Shown in pieces: positions 47,998 to 56,604 of a DNA stretch of 64,000 nucleotides. The notes below the pieces were generated by a model that made no database searches, was not told the origin of the DNA, and saw only the letters and a list, made by a program, of their open reading frames with translations. This DNA comes from Gammaproteobacteria bacterium. Lineage in GTDB: Bacteria; Pseudomonadota; Gammaproteobacteria; Pseudomonadales; Azotimanducaceae. The DNA lies in contig JAPPGA010000020.1 in NCBI GenBank assembly GCA_028821515.1, forward strand, positions 62,001-126,000, in the 5' to 3' direction. A program made the position numbers and the translations under genes. How positions within the stretch are numbered: the stretch's first letter is position 1; the number at the start of each line of letters is the position of its first letter.

Positions 47998-49205
47998 GAC
48001 CGCTCGAGGACGTAAAGATCCTGGATTTCACCCATGTCCTCGCCGGGCCGTTCGGCACGCGGGTGCTCGCCGACATGGGCGCGGACGTGGTGAAGATCAT
48101 GTCGGCCGTGCGCGAGACCGGGCGCACCCAGCAGGACTCGCCGTATTACCTCATGTGGAACCGCAACAAGCGTTCGCTCGCCTTTGACATGCGCCACGAG
48201 GAAAGCCGCCAACTGGCGCGTCGCCTGGCCGATGAGGCGGACGTGGTGATCGACAACTTTTCGCTGGGAGTGCTCGATCGCTGGAACCTGGGCTACGAGA
48301 TCGTGAGCGAGACCAATCCGGGTGTCATCTACGTGCAGATGTCCGGAATGGGCGCGACCGGCCCCTGGTCGGACTTCGTCACGTATGCGCCGACGATCCA
48401 CGGACTCGGGGGCCTGACGTACCTGACCGGCGTGCCGGGACGCGGAGACATCGGCATCGGCTATTCCTACAACGACCACCAGGCGGGCCTGCATGGCGCC
48501 ATCGCGGTGCTCGCGGCGCTGGAAGGGCGGCGCAGTACCGGCCGGGGCCAGCGCGTCGACCTGTCGCAGTTCGAAGTCGGAGTGAACTTTGCGGGCCTGG
48601 CCCTGCTGGACTGGTTCGGCAACGGAAGGTCGGCTTCACCCGTCACCAATCGGGAACCCTACGACAACAACGCGCCGCACGGCTGCTATCCCTGCGCGGG
48701 CGCCGCAAGCGACGCACTCGTGGATGAACGCTGGGTTGCGATCGCCTGCATGAGCGATGACCAGTGGTGCCGCTTCCGCAATGTCCTGGGCGACCCGGAG
48801 TGGGCGCGAGACCCCGCGCTGGCCACCACACGGGGCCGTTCCGAGGCGGCTGAAATTCTGGACCAGCGAATCGCGGAGTGGACAAAGGGGCTTACGGCGG
48901 AGGTCGTGATGGAGCGCTGCCAGGCCGGCGGGGTGCCTGCCGGCGTCGTCCAGACCGGGCTCGACCTATGCGAGCGGGATCCGCAACTGAAGCTGTCGGG
49001 ATTCCTGGCGGAAATCGAGGAACCACATCCTATGGCGGGCAGGACCTATGCGGACCGGCTTCCCATCTACTTCGAGCGCACGCCCTGCGATGAATACCGC
49101 CCTGCGCCCGTAGTGGGGCAACACAACGCCGAGGTGCTGAGCGAATGGCTCGGCATGTCCGAAGAAGATGTCCGGCGCGGTGAAGAGGCCGGATATCTGA
49201 GCTGA
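47994..49205 (+). CDS. CaiB/BaiF (type III) CoA transferase subunit
   Basis: The 403-residue protein starts MRPLEDVKILDFTHVLAGP, then has WNRNKRSLAFDMR, YVQMSGMGATGPW and the catalytic D161 in YNDHQAG, followed by GRGQRVDLSQFE. It would move CoA between carboxylic acids. It overlaps the preceding paralogue by 4 bp (ATGA). The following genes (cyclase family, crotonase) suggest an acyl-CoA pathway for an organic acid, but the substrate is unknown. The much longer open frame upstream is a shadow in the preceding gene. Confidence 0.9.
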   Translation: MRPLEDVKILDFTHVLAGPFGTRVLADMGADVVKIMSAVRETGRTQQDSPYYLMWNRNKRSLAFDMRHEESRQLARRLADEADVVIDNFSLGVLDRWNLGYEIVSETNPGVIYVQMSGMGATGPWSDFVTYAPTIHGLGGLTYLTGVPGRGDIGIGYSYNDHQAGLHGAIAVLAALEGRRSTGRGQRVDLSQFEVGVNFAGLALLDWFGNGRSASPVTNREPYDNNAPHGCYPCAGAASDALVDERWVAIACMSDDQWCRFRNVLGDPEWARDPALATTRGRSEAAEILDQRIAEWTKGLTAEVVMERCQAGGVPAGVVQTGLDLCERDPQLKLSGFLAEIEEPHPMAGRTYADRLPIYFERTPCDEYRPAPVVGQHNAEVLSEWLGMSEEDVRRGEEAGYLS

Positions 49206-49273
49206 CCGGCTCCGGGCAACGAGCCCTTTCCGGCATATCATTCGAGGAACTGTTCAAAGAGGTGGGCGGACAT

Positions 49274-50200
49274 ATGCGCAGCACTCTTTCTCTTGTGATC
49301 CTGTGCGCGGCAGCGACCGTGGCAGGAGAAGACTGGTATCCGTCAGAGCACGGCGCAGGCGACACGCTCGGGGCGATCAACCACCTGTCGCCGGAGAAAG
49401 TGGTTCAAGCGGCCCGTTTGGTTAAGACAGGAAAGACCTACCCGCTCGGCGTCGTCACCGGCTGGGACACGCCGGCGTACCCGCCGCGGCACTACGCCAT
49501 CACGGTCATTCAGCCGGGGCAGGACCTCGGCCCGACCTTCGGCACCAACCTGGCGACGGGCAATGACGACCTCCTCTACACGTGGATGGGAATCGGCAGC
49601 CAGATCGACGGCCTGGGGCACATGGGTATCAACCACGTGTACTACAACGGGCACAAGGCATCGGACTTCGTGACGACCAAGGGGCTGAAGGCGTTGTCCA
49701 TCGAGAAGCTGCCGCCGATCGTCGGGCGCGGCGTATTGCTCGACATGGCCCGGCATTTCGATCAGAACCCGCTGCCGGAGGGCACGGTCTTCAACGAAGC
49801 CGAGATCAAGGCGCGGGCGAGCGCCCAGGGGGTGACCATCGGTAAAGGCGACGTCGTGCTTTTCCACACGGGCTGGCTCAACCTTGTCGGAGAGGACGAT
49901 GTGCGATTCATGTCCGGCCAGCCGGGGCTCGGTGTCGGTGGCGCGAAGTACCTGGCAAGTCTCGATGTTGTCGCGGTAGGCGCGGACACCTGGGGGCTGG
50001 AAGCGGTGCCGGGAGAAAACCCCGACCTGGTTTTTCCGGTCCATCCCGAACTGCTGGCGAAGAATGGCATCTACATCCTGGAGAACATGGATGTGCGTGC
50101 CCTGGCGGCGGATGAGGGTTGGGAATTCCTGTTCGTCCTGGGGCAGCCGCGCTTCGAAGGCGCGGTGCAGGCAGTGATCAATCCCGTGGCGATCAGGTAG
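49274..50200 (+). CDS. Exported cyclase-family (kynurenine formamidase-like) protein
   Basis: The N-terminus (MRSTLSLVILCAAATVAG) looks like a signal peptide, so the protein is probably periplasmic. The body resembles the cyclase/Kyn-formamidase metal hydrolase family: the metal-site region is GSQIDGLGHMGINHVYYNG (the family's HxxTHxDxxxH motif in altered form, with first histidine replaced), and VVLFHTGW and GADTWGLEAVPG follow as in plant-type cyclases. ATG 49274 lies behind GAGGTGGGCGG. About 308 residues. Substrate unknown. Confidence 0.8.
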   Translation: MRSTLSLVILCAAATVAGEDWYPSEHGAGDTLGAINHLSPEKVVQAARLVKTGKTYPLGVVTGWDTPAYPPRHYAITVIQPGQDLGPTFGTNLATGNDDLLYTWMGIGSQIDGLGHMGINHVYYNGHKASDFVTTKGLKALSIEKLPPIVGRGVLLDMARHFDQNPLPEGTVFNEAEIKARASAQGVTIGKGDVVLFHTGWLNLVGEDDVRFMSGQPGLGVGGAKYLASLDVVAVGADTWGLEAVPGENPDLVFPVHPELLAKNGIYILENMDVRALAADEGWEFLFVLGQPRFEGAVQAVINPVAIR

Positions 50201-50227
50201 GTCGCGCAGCCAAGGAAAGGAGCAAAC

Positions 50228-51061
50228 ATGTACGAAGAGATCATCTACGAAATCGACGGTTCGGTCGCCGTGGTCACGATGAACCGGCCAGAAACGCTCA
50301 ACGCGTTGACGGACCTCACACAAGCCGAGATCCGGCATGCGCTTGATCAGTCCGAGAGGAACGAGGCCGTTATCGGAACCGTAATCACCGGCGCCGGCCG
50401 GGGTTTCTGCTCCGGCGTTGACATGAACGCGCTCGGTGCCATGAGCGAAGCGGGCCAACGCCTCGGCGAGAGTTACGCGAACCTTGCCGCCAATCCGGGG
50501 AACCCGGACGACGACCCGAACTTCAAGATCGGCCTCGGCTACTTTCTCGGCCTGCGGAAACCCCTCATCGCGGCGGTCAACGGCGCCTGCGCGGGACTTG
50601 GGTTCAGCTACGCGGTTTTCTGCGACCTGCGTTTCGTCGACAGGAACGCCAGGTTCGTGACCTCGTTCTCGCAGCGCGGGCTGATTGCCGAGCACGGCAC
50701 CAGTTGGATGCTGCCGCGCCTCATCGGTCCCGCAAACGCCCTCGACATCCTCTGGACCGGGCGAAGGTTCGAGGGTGAGGAGGCCGCGCGCCTGGGACTC
50801 GCCAACCGCGTGTGCGAACCGGGTGAGTGCGTCAACGATGCGATGACCTATCTCCGCGAGATCAGCGAGACGGCGTCGCCCAAGTCACTGATGATGATGA
50901 AGAAGCAGATCTACCGGCACCTCAATGCCGATCTTCGCGAGGCGATGGTGGAGTCGACCGCCTGGATGGACCAAAGCCTTGCGCACCCGGACTTCAAGGA
51001 GGGGGTGGCGTCCTTCGTCGAACGCCGACCGCCGAGATTCTCGCGGATCAAGGGCGACTAG
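50228..51061 (+). CDS. Enoyl-CoA hydratase/isomerase family protein
   Basis: This 277-residue crotonase-fold protein shows VVTMNRPETLNALT, the oxyanion hole segment GFCSGVDM and VNGACAGLGFSYAVFCDLR. Both glutamates of classical crotonase are replaced (serine and phenylalanine at those positions), while a glutamate is found in SQRGLIAEHGTSWMLPRL, a pattern of a separate crotonase subgroup. So isomerase, hydratase or other acyl-CoA chemistry is possible. It follows the cyclase gene by 27 bp behind GGAAAGGAG and is likely cotranscribed with the CoA transferases. Confidence 0.88.
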   Translation: MYEEIIYEIDGSVAVVTMNRPETLNALTDLTQAEIRHALDQSERNEAVIGTVITGAGRGFCSGVDMNALGAMSEAGQRLGESYANLAANPGNPDDDPNFKIGLGYFLGLRKPLIAAVNGACAGLGFSYAVFCDLRFVDRNARFVTSFSQRGLIAEHGTSWMLPRLIGPANALDILWTGRRFEGEEAARLGLANRVCEPGECVNDAMTYLREISETASPKSLMMMKKQIYRHLNADLREAMVESTAWMDQSLAHPDFKEGVASFVERRPPRFSRIKGD

Positions 51062-51076
51062 AGACTGCGTGTCGGA

Positions 51077-51235
51077 CTAGGTCATTTCAAGCGCTTCGCG
51101 AAGCACCTCGGCTAACGTCTCGAGTAGTTCGTCCTTGGTGCGTTCCTGGGCATTCACCCCTGGAACCTCCGCTATCCAACCGATCCACCAGCCTTCATCC
51201 TGTGAAATGATCGCTGTCCAAGGGCGCTGTCCCAT
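51077..51235 (-). CDS. HicB-like antitoxin domain protein (orphan)
   Basis: This short frame encodes 52 residues: it starts MGQRPWTAIISQDEGWWIGW and continues with IAEVPGVNAQERTKDELLETL. The pattern of E/Q-D-E-G-W-W followed by E-x-PG-V-x-(S/A)-Q-G/E-x-T-x-x-E matches the HicB-like RNase H-fold antitoxin domain. No HicA toxin lies on either side, and a DNA-binding C-terminal part typical of complete HicB is missing. The ribosome-binding site is weak. It may be an orphan HicB-like protein or remnant. It follows the SDR gene by 19 bp. Confidence 0.6.
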   Translation of the reverse strand: MGQRPWTAIISQDEGWWIGWIAEVPGVNAQERTKDELLETLAEVLREALEMT

Positions 51236-51254
51236 TCTTGTCCGGTTCCTGATG

Positions 51255-52004
51255 CTACCCGCGCCCGACGAACGGCATCTTGGTGGCCATGACGGTCATG
51301 AACAGGACATTGGCGTCCAGCGGCAGGCTCGCCATGTAGAGCACGGCCTGCGTGACGTTGTCGATGTCCATGGTCGGTTCGGCGACTACAGAATCGTTCG
51401 CCTGCGGCACGCCTCTCTGCATGCGGCCCGTCATGGTGGTCAGCGCGTTGCCGATGTCGATCTGGCCGCAGGCGATGTCGTACTTGCGTCCGTCGAGCGC
51501 CGTCGACTTGGTGAGTCCCGTGAGCGCATGCTTGGTTGACGTGTACGCTGCGGAGTTGGGCCGAGGCACTTGGGCTGAGATGGAACCGTTGTTGATGATG
51601 CGGCCGCCCCTCGGCGTCTGGTCCTTCATGATGCGGAACGCTTCCTGGGTGCACAGGAAGGAGCCGGTCAGGTTCGTGTCCACGACCTGACGCCACCTCT
51701 CGACTTCGAGGTCTTCAAGCAACCCACCGGCGCCGAGGCCGGCGTTGTTAAAGAGCACGTCCAGCCGGCCGAAGCGTTCCTTGGTCCTGGCGAACAGCGC
51801 CGCCACAGCCTCGGGGTCCCTGATATCGGTGCGCACCGGCAGCGCGCGTTCCCCGGCCCCGGACTCGGCTGCCGCGGCTTCCAGCAGTTCCTCCCGCCGG
51901 CCCGCCAGCGCGACAGCATAGCCGTCGCCGAGGAGACCCAGTGCGGCGGCTTTCCCGATGCCGGATCCGGCACCCGTGACTATGGCGACTTTCTGATGAC
52001 TCAT
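51255..52004 (-). CDS. Short-chain dehydrogenase/reductase
   Basis: The 249-residue protein is a classical SDR with the cofactor loop [15 protein letters not shown], the acidic/basic cofactor selector AGRREEL (arginines suggest NADP), NNAGLGAGG, the catalytic serine in [10 protein letters not shown] and YTSTK (Y-x3-K). Substrate unknown. It is on the opposite strand from the CoA transferase-crotonase group. Confidence 0.9.
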   Translation of the reverse strand: MSHQKVAIVTGAGSGIGKAAALGLLGDGYAVALAGRREELLEAAAAESGAGERALPVRTDIRDPEAVAALFARTKERFGRLDVLFNNAGLGAGGLLEDLEVERWRQVVDTNLTGSFLCTQEAFRIMKDQTPRGGRIINNGSISAQVPRPNSAAYTSTKHALTGLTKSTALDGRKYDIACGQIDIGNALTTMTGRMQRGVPQANDSVVAEPTMDIDNVTQAVLYMASLPLDANVLFMTVMATKMPFVGRG

Positions 52005-52130
52005 TGTTCGGTGGTTTCACTCATGTGGGTAGGGTTCTGACGCAGCCCGGGGTTTCGCCGCGAACCGCGTGGATCAATGGTAGCACCGGGTCCCCAACGG
52101 GTTCCCAACAGGCCCGAGCACGATGGAGGT

Positions 52131-52916
52131 TTAGTCCGCGAGTTCGCCGATCGGCGGGATCAATTCGATTTCGAACAGGCGCGGCCAGCGTTTTCCGGTA
52201 ACGAACAGTCTGCCCTGATCGGCGTCGTACGCGATGCCGTTGAGCACGCCAACGCTCTCCGTTCGAAACGGTGTTGGCAGGATTTGTTCGAGGTTCAGCC
52301 AGCCCCGCACCTGGCCCGAGTCGGGGTCGATGACGGCGATTCGGGTGGTATTCCAGACGTTGGCGAAGAGATGGTCTTCGACGAACTCGAGCTCATTGAG
52401 GGCTGCGATTGGCTGATCTCCGTCTCGCACCTGGACGCGACCGGTCTCTCGAAGGGTCTCCCGGTCGAGGTAACGCAGGAATGCCGAGCCATCGCTCATG
52501 ATGAAGTGGGTGCCGTCCCACGCCAGCCCCCAACCTTCTCCGCCGTAAGTGAACTGTCCCGAGGGTGCCAGTGTTTCAGAGTCGTAAATCAGGCCGAGAC
52601 CCGTGCGCCAGGTGAGCTGGTAGAGCGCGTCGCCCACCGCGGCGAGGCCCTCCCCGAACAACTCGTCCGCAAGGCGGCTTTCGCGCAACACCCGTCCCGA
52701 TCGCAGGTCCAACCGCCGGACTGACGACGTCCCATATCCCCCGGTGCTTTCGAAAAGCTCTCCGCGATGCACGACCAATCCCTGGGTCACGGCATCCCTG
52801 TCATGCGGGAAGCTCTGCACGACGCGGTATCCGATCTCTACGGGCTCGCCGCTTGCGCAGAGGCCTGCCGCAAGAAACAGCGCACCAGAGAGGCACTTGG
52901 AGGCAAGGGTAGGCAT
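52131..52916 (-). CDS. Glutaminyl-peptide cyclotransferase (plant/bacterial type)
   Basis: The protein starts with a signal peptide (CLSGALFLAAGLCASG) and forms a five-bladed beta-propeller family enzyme that turns N-terminal glutamine into pyroglutamate. Diagnostic pieces are FPHDRDAVTQGLV, GEGLAAVGDALYQLTWRTG, YGGEGWGLAWDG, FIMSDGSAFL and LNELEFVEDHLFANVW, then LNGIAYD near the end. ATG 52916 gives about 261 residues. It acts outside the cytoplasm. It is divergent from the flavoprotein gene at 53104. Confidence 0.9.
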   Translation of the reverse strand: MPTLASKCLSGALFLAAGLCASGEPVEIGYRVVQSFPHDRDAVTQGLVVHRGELFESTGGYGTSSVRRLDLRSGRVLRESRLADELFGEGLAAVGDALYQLTWRTGLGLIYDSETLAPSGQFTYGGEGWGLAWDGTHFIMSDGSAFLRYLDRETLRETGRVQVRDGDQPIAALNELEFVEDHLFANVWNTTRIAVIDPDSGQVRGWLNLEQILPTPFRTESVGVLNGIAYDADQGRLFVTGKRWPRLFEIELIPPIGELAD

Positions 52917-53103
52917 GGCGCGCAACATGCCTTACATGCGCGGTGACGCGCAAGAAGGCACGGGCTGGGGCGCTTCGGCAAGGGGGTGTGGTACGCTCCG
53001 CGCGGTTCCGAAGGGGGAGCCCCGCTCTGTATTCGCAATCCGGGATCATTGCGCGCAATCGTTGCGCCACGGTACCTGTCACACCTCGTCGCGAGCCGGG
53101 TAC

Positions 53104-54555
53104 ATGAGCCGGCCGCGCCGGGTCGTGGTGGTCGGTGGCGGCAACGCCGCGTTCTGCGCTGCCATCAGCGCGCGCGAACAGGGCGCGGACGTCGTGTTGC
53201 TCGAGCGCGCGCCGTATGACCTGCGCGGCGGCAATTCGCGGTTCACCGCTGGTGGCATGCGTTTCGTGTACGAGGGCAACGAGGAGATTCGCGCGCTGGT
53301 TCCCGACCTCAGCGACTCCGAGCTGTCGCGAACCGACTTCGGTGAGTACACCTGGGACCAGTTCTATGACGACATGTGCCGGATTACGCAGTACCGCGCC
53401 GATCCCGATCTGGCCGTCAAGCTGGTGGACGAGAGCTATGACACCCTCAGGTGGATGGCGGGACAAGGGGTTCGCTTCCTGCCGATGTACGGGCGGCAAT
53501 CGTTCAAGGTGGGAGACACGGTCCGGTTCTGGGGCGGCTTGACGCTTGAGGCCTGGGGCGGGGGCCCCGGCCTGATCGACAGTTTGACGTCCATCGCCCA
53601 GGGCATGGGCATCGATATTCGTTACGGAGTCCGGGGCGAGGCGCTGGTGGAGGATGGCGTGAGGGTCGGCTCGGAAACCGTGAAGGCCGATGCCGTGGTG
53701 CTGGCCTGCGGCGGGTTCGAGTCGAATGCGGCGTGGCGCACCCAGTACCTCGGCCCTGGATGGGAACTCGCCAAGGTTCGGGGAACCCGCTTCAACACCG
53801 GCGACGGGATTCGCATGGCAATCGATGCGGGGGCGGCATCGCGCGGCAACTGGTCAGGCTGCCACGCGGTGGCCTGGGACATGAATGCACCGGAGTTCGG
53901 TGATCTCGACGTCGGCGACAACTTCCAGAAGCACTCCTATCCCTTAGGGATAATGCTGAATGCCGAAGGGAATCGCTTCGTCGACGAGGGCGCGGACTTT
54001 CGCAACTACACCTATGCAAAATACGGTCGGGAGATTCTCTCTCAGACGGGTCAGTTTGCCTGGCAGGTATTCGACGCGAAGGTGTCTTCCCTACTGCGCG
54101 ACGAATATCGGATTCGCCAGGTGACCAAGGTTACGGCGGACAGCCTGGAAGCGCTCGTGCAGCAGATGGAGGGCGTTGACGCCGAGCAGGCGCTGGCAAC
54201 CCTGAACGCATACAACGCCGCAGTGGATGTTGACACTCCATTCGATCCTGCGGTCAAGGACGGGCGGGGCACCAGCGGCATCACTCCACCCAAATCCAAC
54301 TGGGCAAATCGGCTCGACATGCCGCCGTTCGAAGCCTACGGCGTGAGCTGCGGGATCACCTTTACCTTCGGCGGCCTGAGCGTGGACACGGAGTCGAGGG
54401 TCATTGGCGTGGATGGCGCGCCCATCCCGGGACTGTACGCTGCAGGCGAACTCGTGGGCGGCCTGTTCTTCTTCAACTACCCGGGCGGCTCCGGGCTGAC
54501 TTCGGGCGCCGTGTTCGGACGAACCGCTGGCAGGAATGCGGCGGCTAGCGCCTGA
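53104..54555 (+). CDS. FAD-dependent tricarballylate dehydrogenase (TcuA)-like flavoprotein
   Basis: This 483-residue flavoprotein belongs to the FAD-binding fumarate reductase/succinate dehydrogenase-like group. It has the Rossmann start VVVVGGGNAAFCAAISAREQ, GGNSRFTAGGMRFVY as in TcuA, VLACGGFESN, and the C-terminal GLYAAGELVGG, with FFFNYPGGSGLTSGAVFGR. TcuA oxidises tricarballylate to cis-aconitate, passing electrons to TcuB; no tcuB is here, so the true substrate may be another acid. ATG 53104 starts the conserved part; the open frame upstream overlaps the cyclotransferase gene and is discarded. Confidence 0.85.
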   Translation: MSRPRRVVVVGGGNAAFCAAISAREQGADVVLLERAPYDLRGGNSRFTAGGMRFVYEGNEEIRALVPDLSDSELSRTDFGEYTWDQFYDDMCRITQYRADPDLAVKLVDESYDTLRWMAGQGVRFLPMYGRQSFKVGDTVRFWGGLTLEAWGGGPGLIDSLTSIAQGMGIDIRYGVRGEALVEDGVRVGSETVKADAVVLACGGFESNAAWRTQYLGPGWELAKVRGTRFNTGDGIRMAIDAGAASRGNWSGCHAVAWDMNAPEFGDLDVGDNFQKHSYPLGIMLNAEGNRFVDEGADFRNYTYAKYGREILSQTGQFAWQVFDAKVSSLLRDEYRIRQVTKVTADSLEALVQQMEGVDAEQALATLNAYNAAVDVDTPFDPAVKDGRGTSGITPPKSNWANRLDMPPFEAYGVSCGITFTFGGLSVDTESRVIGVDGAPIPGLYAAGELVGGLFFFNYPGGSGLTSGAVFGRTAGRNAAASA

Positions 54556-54574
54556 GGGCTGAGTTCGTAAATCG

Positions 54575-55765
54575 CTAGGAATTCGGGCCTGGCGGCAACA
54601 TCACGCCGTCTGGTCGGAGCGTTCTGAACACCGCCCTCATTCTCTTGTCCCTTGATGCCAGGGCGCCCTGCAGCACGCCAAGAATGACGTACTCGATGTC
54701 GATCACGTCATGCTGCAGGTTCTCGCGTTCCTTCGCGGTCAGCTTCACTGGATCCAGTTGGCCGCGTTTTTCCAGCCACTCGAGTGCGTAGAGAAGCTGG
54801 ACCTGTACCCAGCGGTAGATGGTCCACTCGGGGCCGAGTTTACCGCTCCGAGCGATTTCTGCGAGGCGGGTCGCACTAGCCGGGGCGATGGCACTTCGAC
54901 AGACGAAATTCGCGAAGAAGTCGGAGATGAATTCCGGATCTTCCGGGACAGTCCCCCTGGCCTCCCGAAAAGCCTTCTTGCGTTGATCCGTTGAGCCTTC
55001 GGACGCCCCTCGAATACGGCCGCCGAACATGTTGGCTCGCTCGATCAGTCCATCGACGTCGCGGTCGAAGTCAGCCTCCGTATCTGACACGGCATTGCCC
55101 TGATCCTCGTACAGTTCGTCGAACTGCGTGAAGAAGGCGTCAAGGCTCAGCCCTTGCGTGAGATTCGCGGAAGGAGGGCCGGCACAGGCCAAGCCATCGA
55201 TCTCCTTTCGCAGCAATGTCCCGACGTTGGGCACTACGTGGACGCCTCCGTCACCATGCAACTCAAGGAGTCTGGACAAGCAGGACTGGCGCGCTGACGG
55301 GTCGGTCGATGCCACCTCGAAGAAGAACACGTCAGGGAACAGCAAGCGCCAGTCGCGCTGTAGATGCAGAAGCGATCGGGAGCCTTGGGCGTAGCTCTTG
55401 TGGACGATGATCGGCCTGGGTATCGGACCGAGTCCTGACGGTTGACGTTTGGGTTCCGTAACTGCCGCACCCGCGGGAGTGGCAGCGAGTGACCGAGCGG
55501 CACGAAAAAGAGCGGTGCGCATGCGCATCAAGCGGTCGATCGTGAAGCGGCCGAGATTGGCATTGCGGATCCGCGAGAAGTCGGCCGCCGCAAAGCCGGT
55601 CGCCTCGCCGGCCTTGCGAACCGTGAAGCCGCTTTCGTCCAGCACAGAGATTATGTCAGCAGCCAGGATCGCCTTGGTCTGCTTGAGTTCCGCATCGGGG
55701 TCGCCGAGATCCCTGAAGACATTACCGGTACCGTCGACGAGTTCGAAAGCTGCTTCATCGGTCAT
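54575..55765 (-). CDS. HigA-type helix-turn-helix antitoxin fused to a PIN-like domain
   Basis: The N-terminal 100 residues are a HigA/Xre antitoxin domain: NVFRDLGDPDAELKQTKAILA, the helix-turn-helix TVRKAGEATGFAAADFSRIR and LGRFTIDRLMRMRTAL. Ordinary HigA ends there; this protein goes on for about 290 residues. The extension begins PRPIIVHKSYAQGSR, then VFFFEVASTD, and ends with HDVIDIEYVILGVLQGALASRDKRM, a spacing of acidic residues (D..D.EY ... S.DK.M) like PIN-type nucleases. The first PIN aspartate appears replaced by histidine, so activity is uncertain. ATG 55765 overlaps the toxin gene stop by 11 bp. PIN identity is inferred from motif spacing. Confidence 0.65.
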   Translation of the reverse strand: MTDEAAFELVDGTGNVFRDLGDPDAELKQTKAILAADIISVLDESGFTVRKAGEATGFAAADFSRIRNANLGRFTIDRLMRMRTALFRAARSLAATPAGAAVTEPKRQPSGLGPIPRPIIVHKSYAQGSRSLLHLQRDWRLLFPDVFFFEVASTDPSARQSCLSRLLELHGDGGVHVVPNVGTLLRKEIDGLACAGPPSANLTQGLSLDAFFTQFDELYEDQGNAVSDTEADFDRDVDGLIERANMFGGRIRGASEGSTDQRKKAFREARGTVPEDPEFISDFFANFVCRSAIAPASATRLAEIARSGKLGPEWTIYRWVQVQLLYALEWLEKRGQLDPVKLTAKERENLQHDVIDIEYVILGVLQGALASRDKRMRAVFRTLRPDGVMLPPGPNS

Positions 55766-56100
55766 TTGCCAGTTCCCTTCTGAGGCGTCGTAGGCGTGCC
55801 CTGACGAGGTCGATCTCGGGTTTTGGGGTCTGGATACCTCTCTTCGATTTCTTCCGGAACGCGTGGAGTATCCACAAGGTTCCAGAGATTTCGTTGACGT
55901 AAACGACCCGCCATGCATCGGTCCGGTGCCGAACGGCGACCTCCATGACGCCCGGACCCAAGCCTTTCAAAGGGCCCCGCGATGTCGGCCTTGCTGCCTT
56001 GTGCTGCGATGGACAATGCGGTGTTGATGCGGTCGCGTACGGTAGGGGGAAACGCCGCGTAGTCTCTTCGCGCTGCCCTGACCCAGCCGATCGACCGCAT
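55755..56100 (-). pseudogene. HigB-type (phage Gp49-like) toxin gene, broken by a frameshift
   Basis: The first part, from ATG 56100 (MRSIGWVRAARRDYAAFP), and the second part (GLGPGVMEVAVRHR, then YVNEISGTLWILHAFRKKSKR and TPKPEIDLVRARLRRL) are both clear pieces of a HigB/RelE-fold mRNA-cutting toxin, but in different frames. They meet near 55970 at GGGCCCTTTGAAAGG; removal of one base there would give the family's usual A/GPLKGLG. So one extra base in a short homopolymer run breaks the toxin. The stop overlaps the antitoxin start, the usual higBA order. It may be a true inactivation or an assembly error. Confidence 0.75.
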
Positions 56101-56245
56101 CGGCTTTCCTATACGGCTCACGATGATGTCATATCTGACTACGCGGCTCAATCGACCTGCTGCGCAAGGTGGCGGAGGGCGACTTTCTCTGCGACGGTTG
56201 CCACGAGCATCACCTCGCGCCCCTGTGTCGCCTTTCCGCCGCCCT

Positions 56246-56441
56246 TCACCCCGTCGATCTTGCCGCCGAAAGCGGCACGCCGACGGGATGCCTAGTCTTC
56301 TTCGTCGCCTAGCTTGATGCGGTCTTTGTTGCGCGTGACCGTCGCTTCGCCGATGCCACGGACCTTCGCCAAGTCTTCGATTTCTTCCAACCTGCCGTTT
56401 TCTTCCCGATAGGCGACGATGGCTTCGGCCTTCGACTGGCC
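56246..56441. repeat. Direct repeat copy 1 (truncated comEA end)
   Basis: This 196-bp block is repeated at 56902-57097, exactly 656 bp further on, with about eight mismatches (about 96 percent identity). It includes the last 49 codons of comEA and about 45 bp beyond its stop. The copy ends abruptly inside the gene at CTGGCC. Confidence 0.9.
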
Positions 56442-56462
56442 CCCCATCATGTTGGTTGGCAT
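56292..56462 (-). pseudogene. Truncated duplicate of comEA (helix-hairpin-helix)
   Basis: This frame of 56 residues starts MPTNMMGG and continues GQSKAEAIVAYREENGRLEE to the same C-terminal KLGDEED as the complete gene at 56948-57292. The signal peptide and first half of the helix-hairpin-helix domain are missing. The ATG follows the stop of the preceding small gene by one base, so it could still be translated. It is the product of a 196-bp duplication. Confidence 0.75.
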
Positions 56463-56463
56463 C

Positions 56464-56595
56464 TTACGGGATCGTCACATGGACCACGTAGGCGGCCACG
56501 AGGGCGACCAGGATCACGATGCCGAGCTTGGTGCCGTACCACCAGTTCCGGTCAACCTTGCGCCCGCTACGCAGAACTTCATGTCGTTGCAACAT
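56464..56595 (-). CDS. Tiny single-span membrane protein (43 residues)
   Basis: The frame encodes MLQRHEVLRSGRKVDRNWWY followed by a membrane helix (KLGIVILVALVAAYVVHVTI). Start ATG 56595 has an excellent Shine-Dalgarno (TAGGAGGCAGAC). The N-terminus is basic, so it should stay inside, with the C-terminus outside. It lies 9 bp behind the next small membrane protein gene and 1 bp before the truncated comEA copy. No family recognised. Confidence 0.6.
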   Translation of the reverse strand: MLQRHEVLRSGRKVDRNWWYGTKLGIVILVALVAAYVVHVTIP

Positions 56596-56604
56596 GTCTG
56601 CCTC

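Noticed and set aside
49343-50695. 450-residue minus-strand frame
   Set aside because: Overlaps the cyclase-family and crotonase genes antisense; no recognisable motif.
56148-56249. 33-residue minus-strand frame upstream of the toxin gene
   Set aside because: Starts in the duplicated block at a GTG without support; no recognisable similarity.
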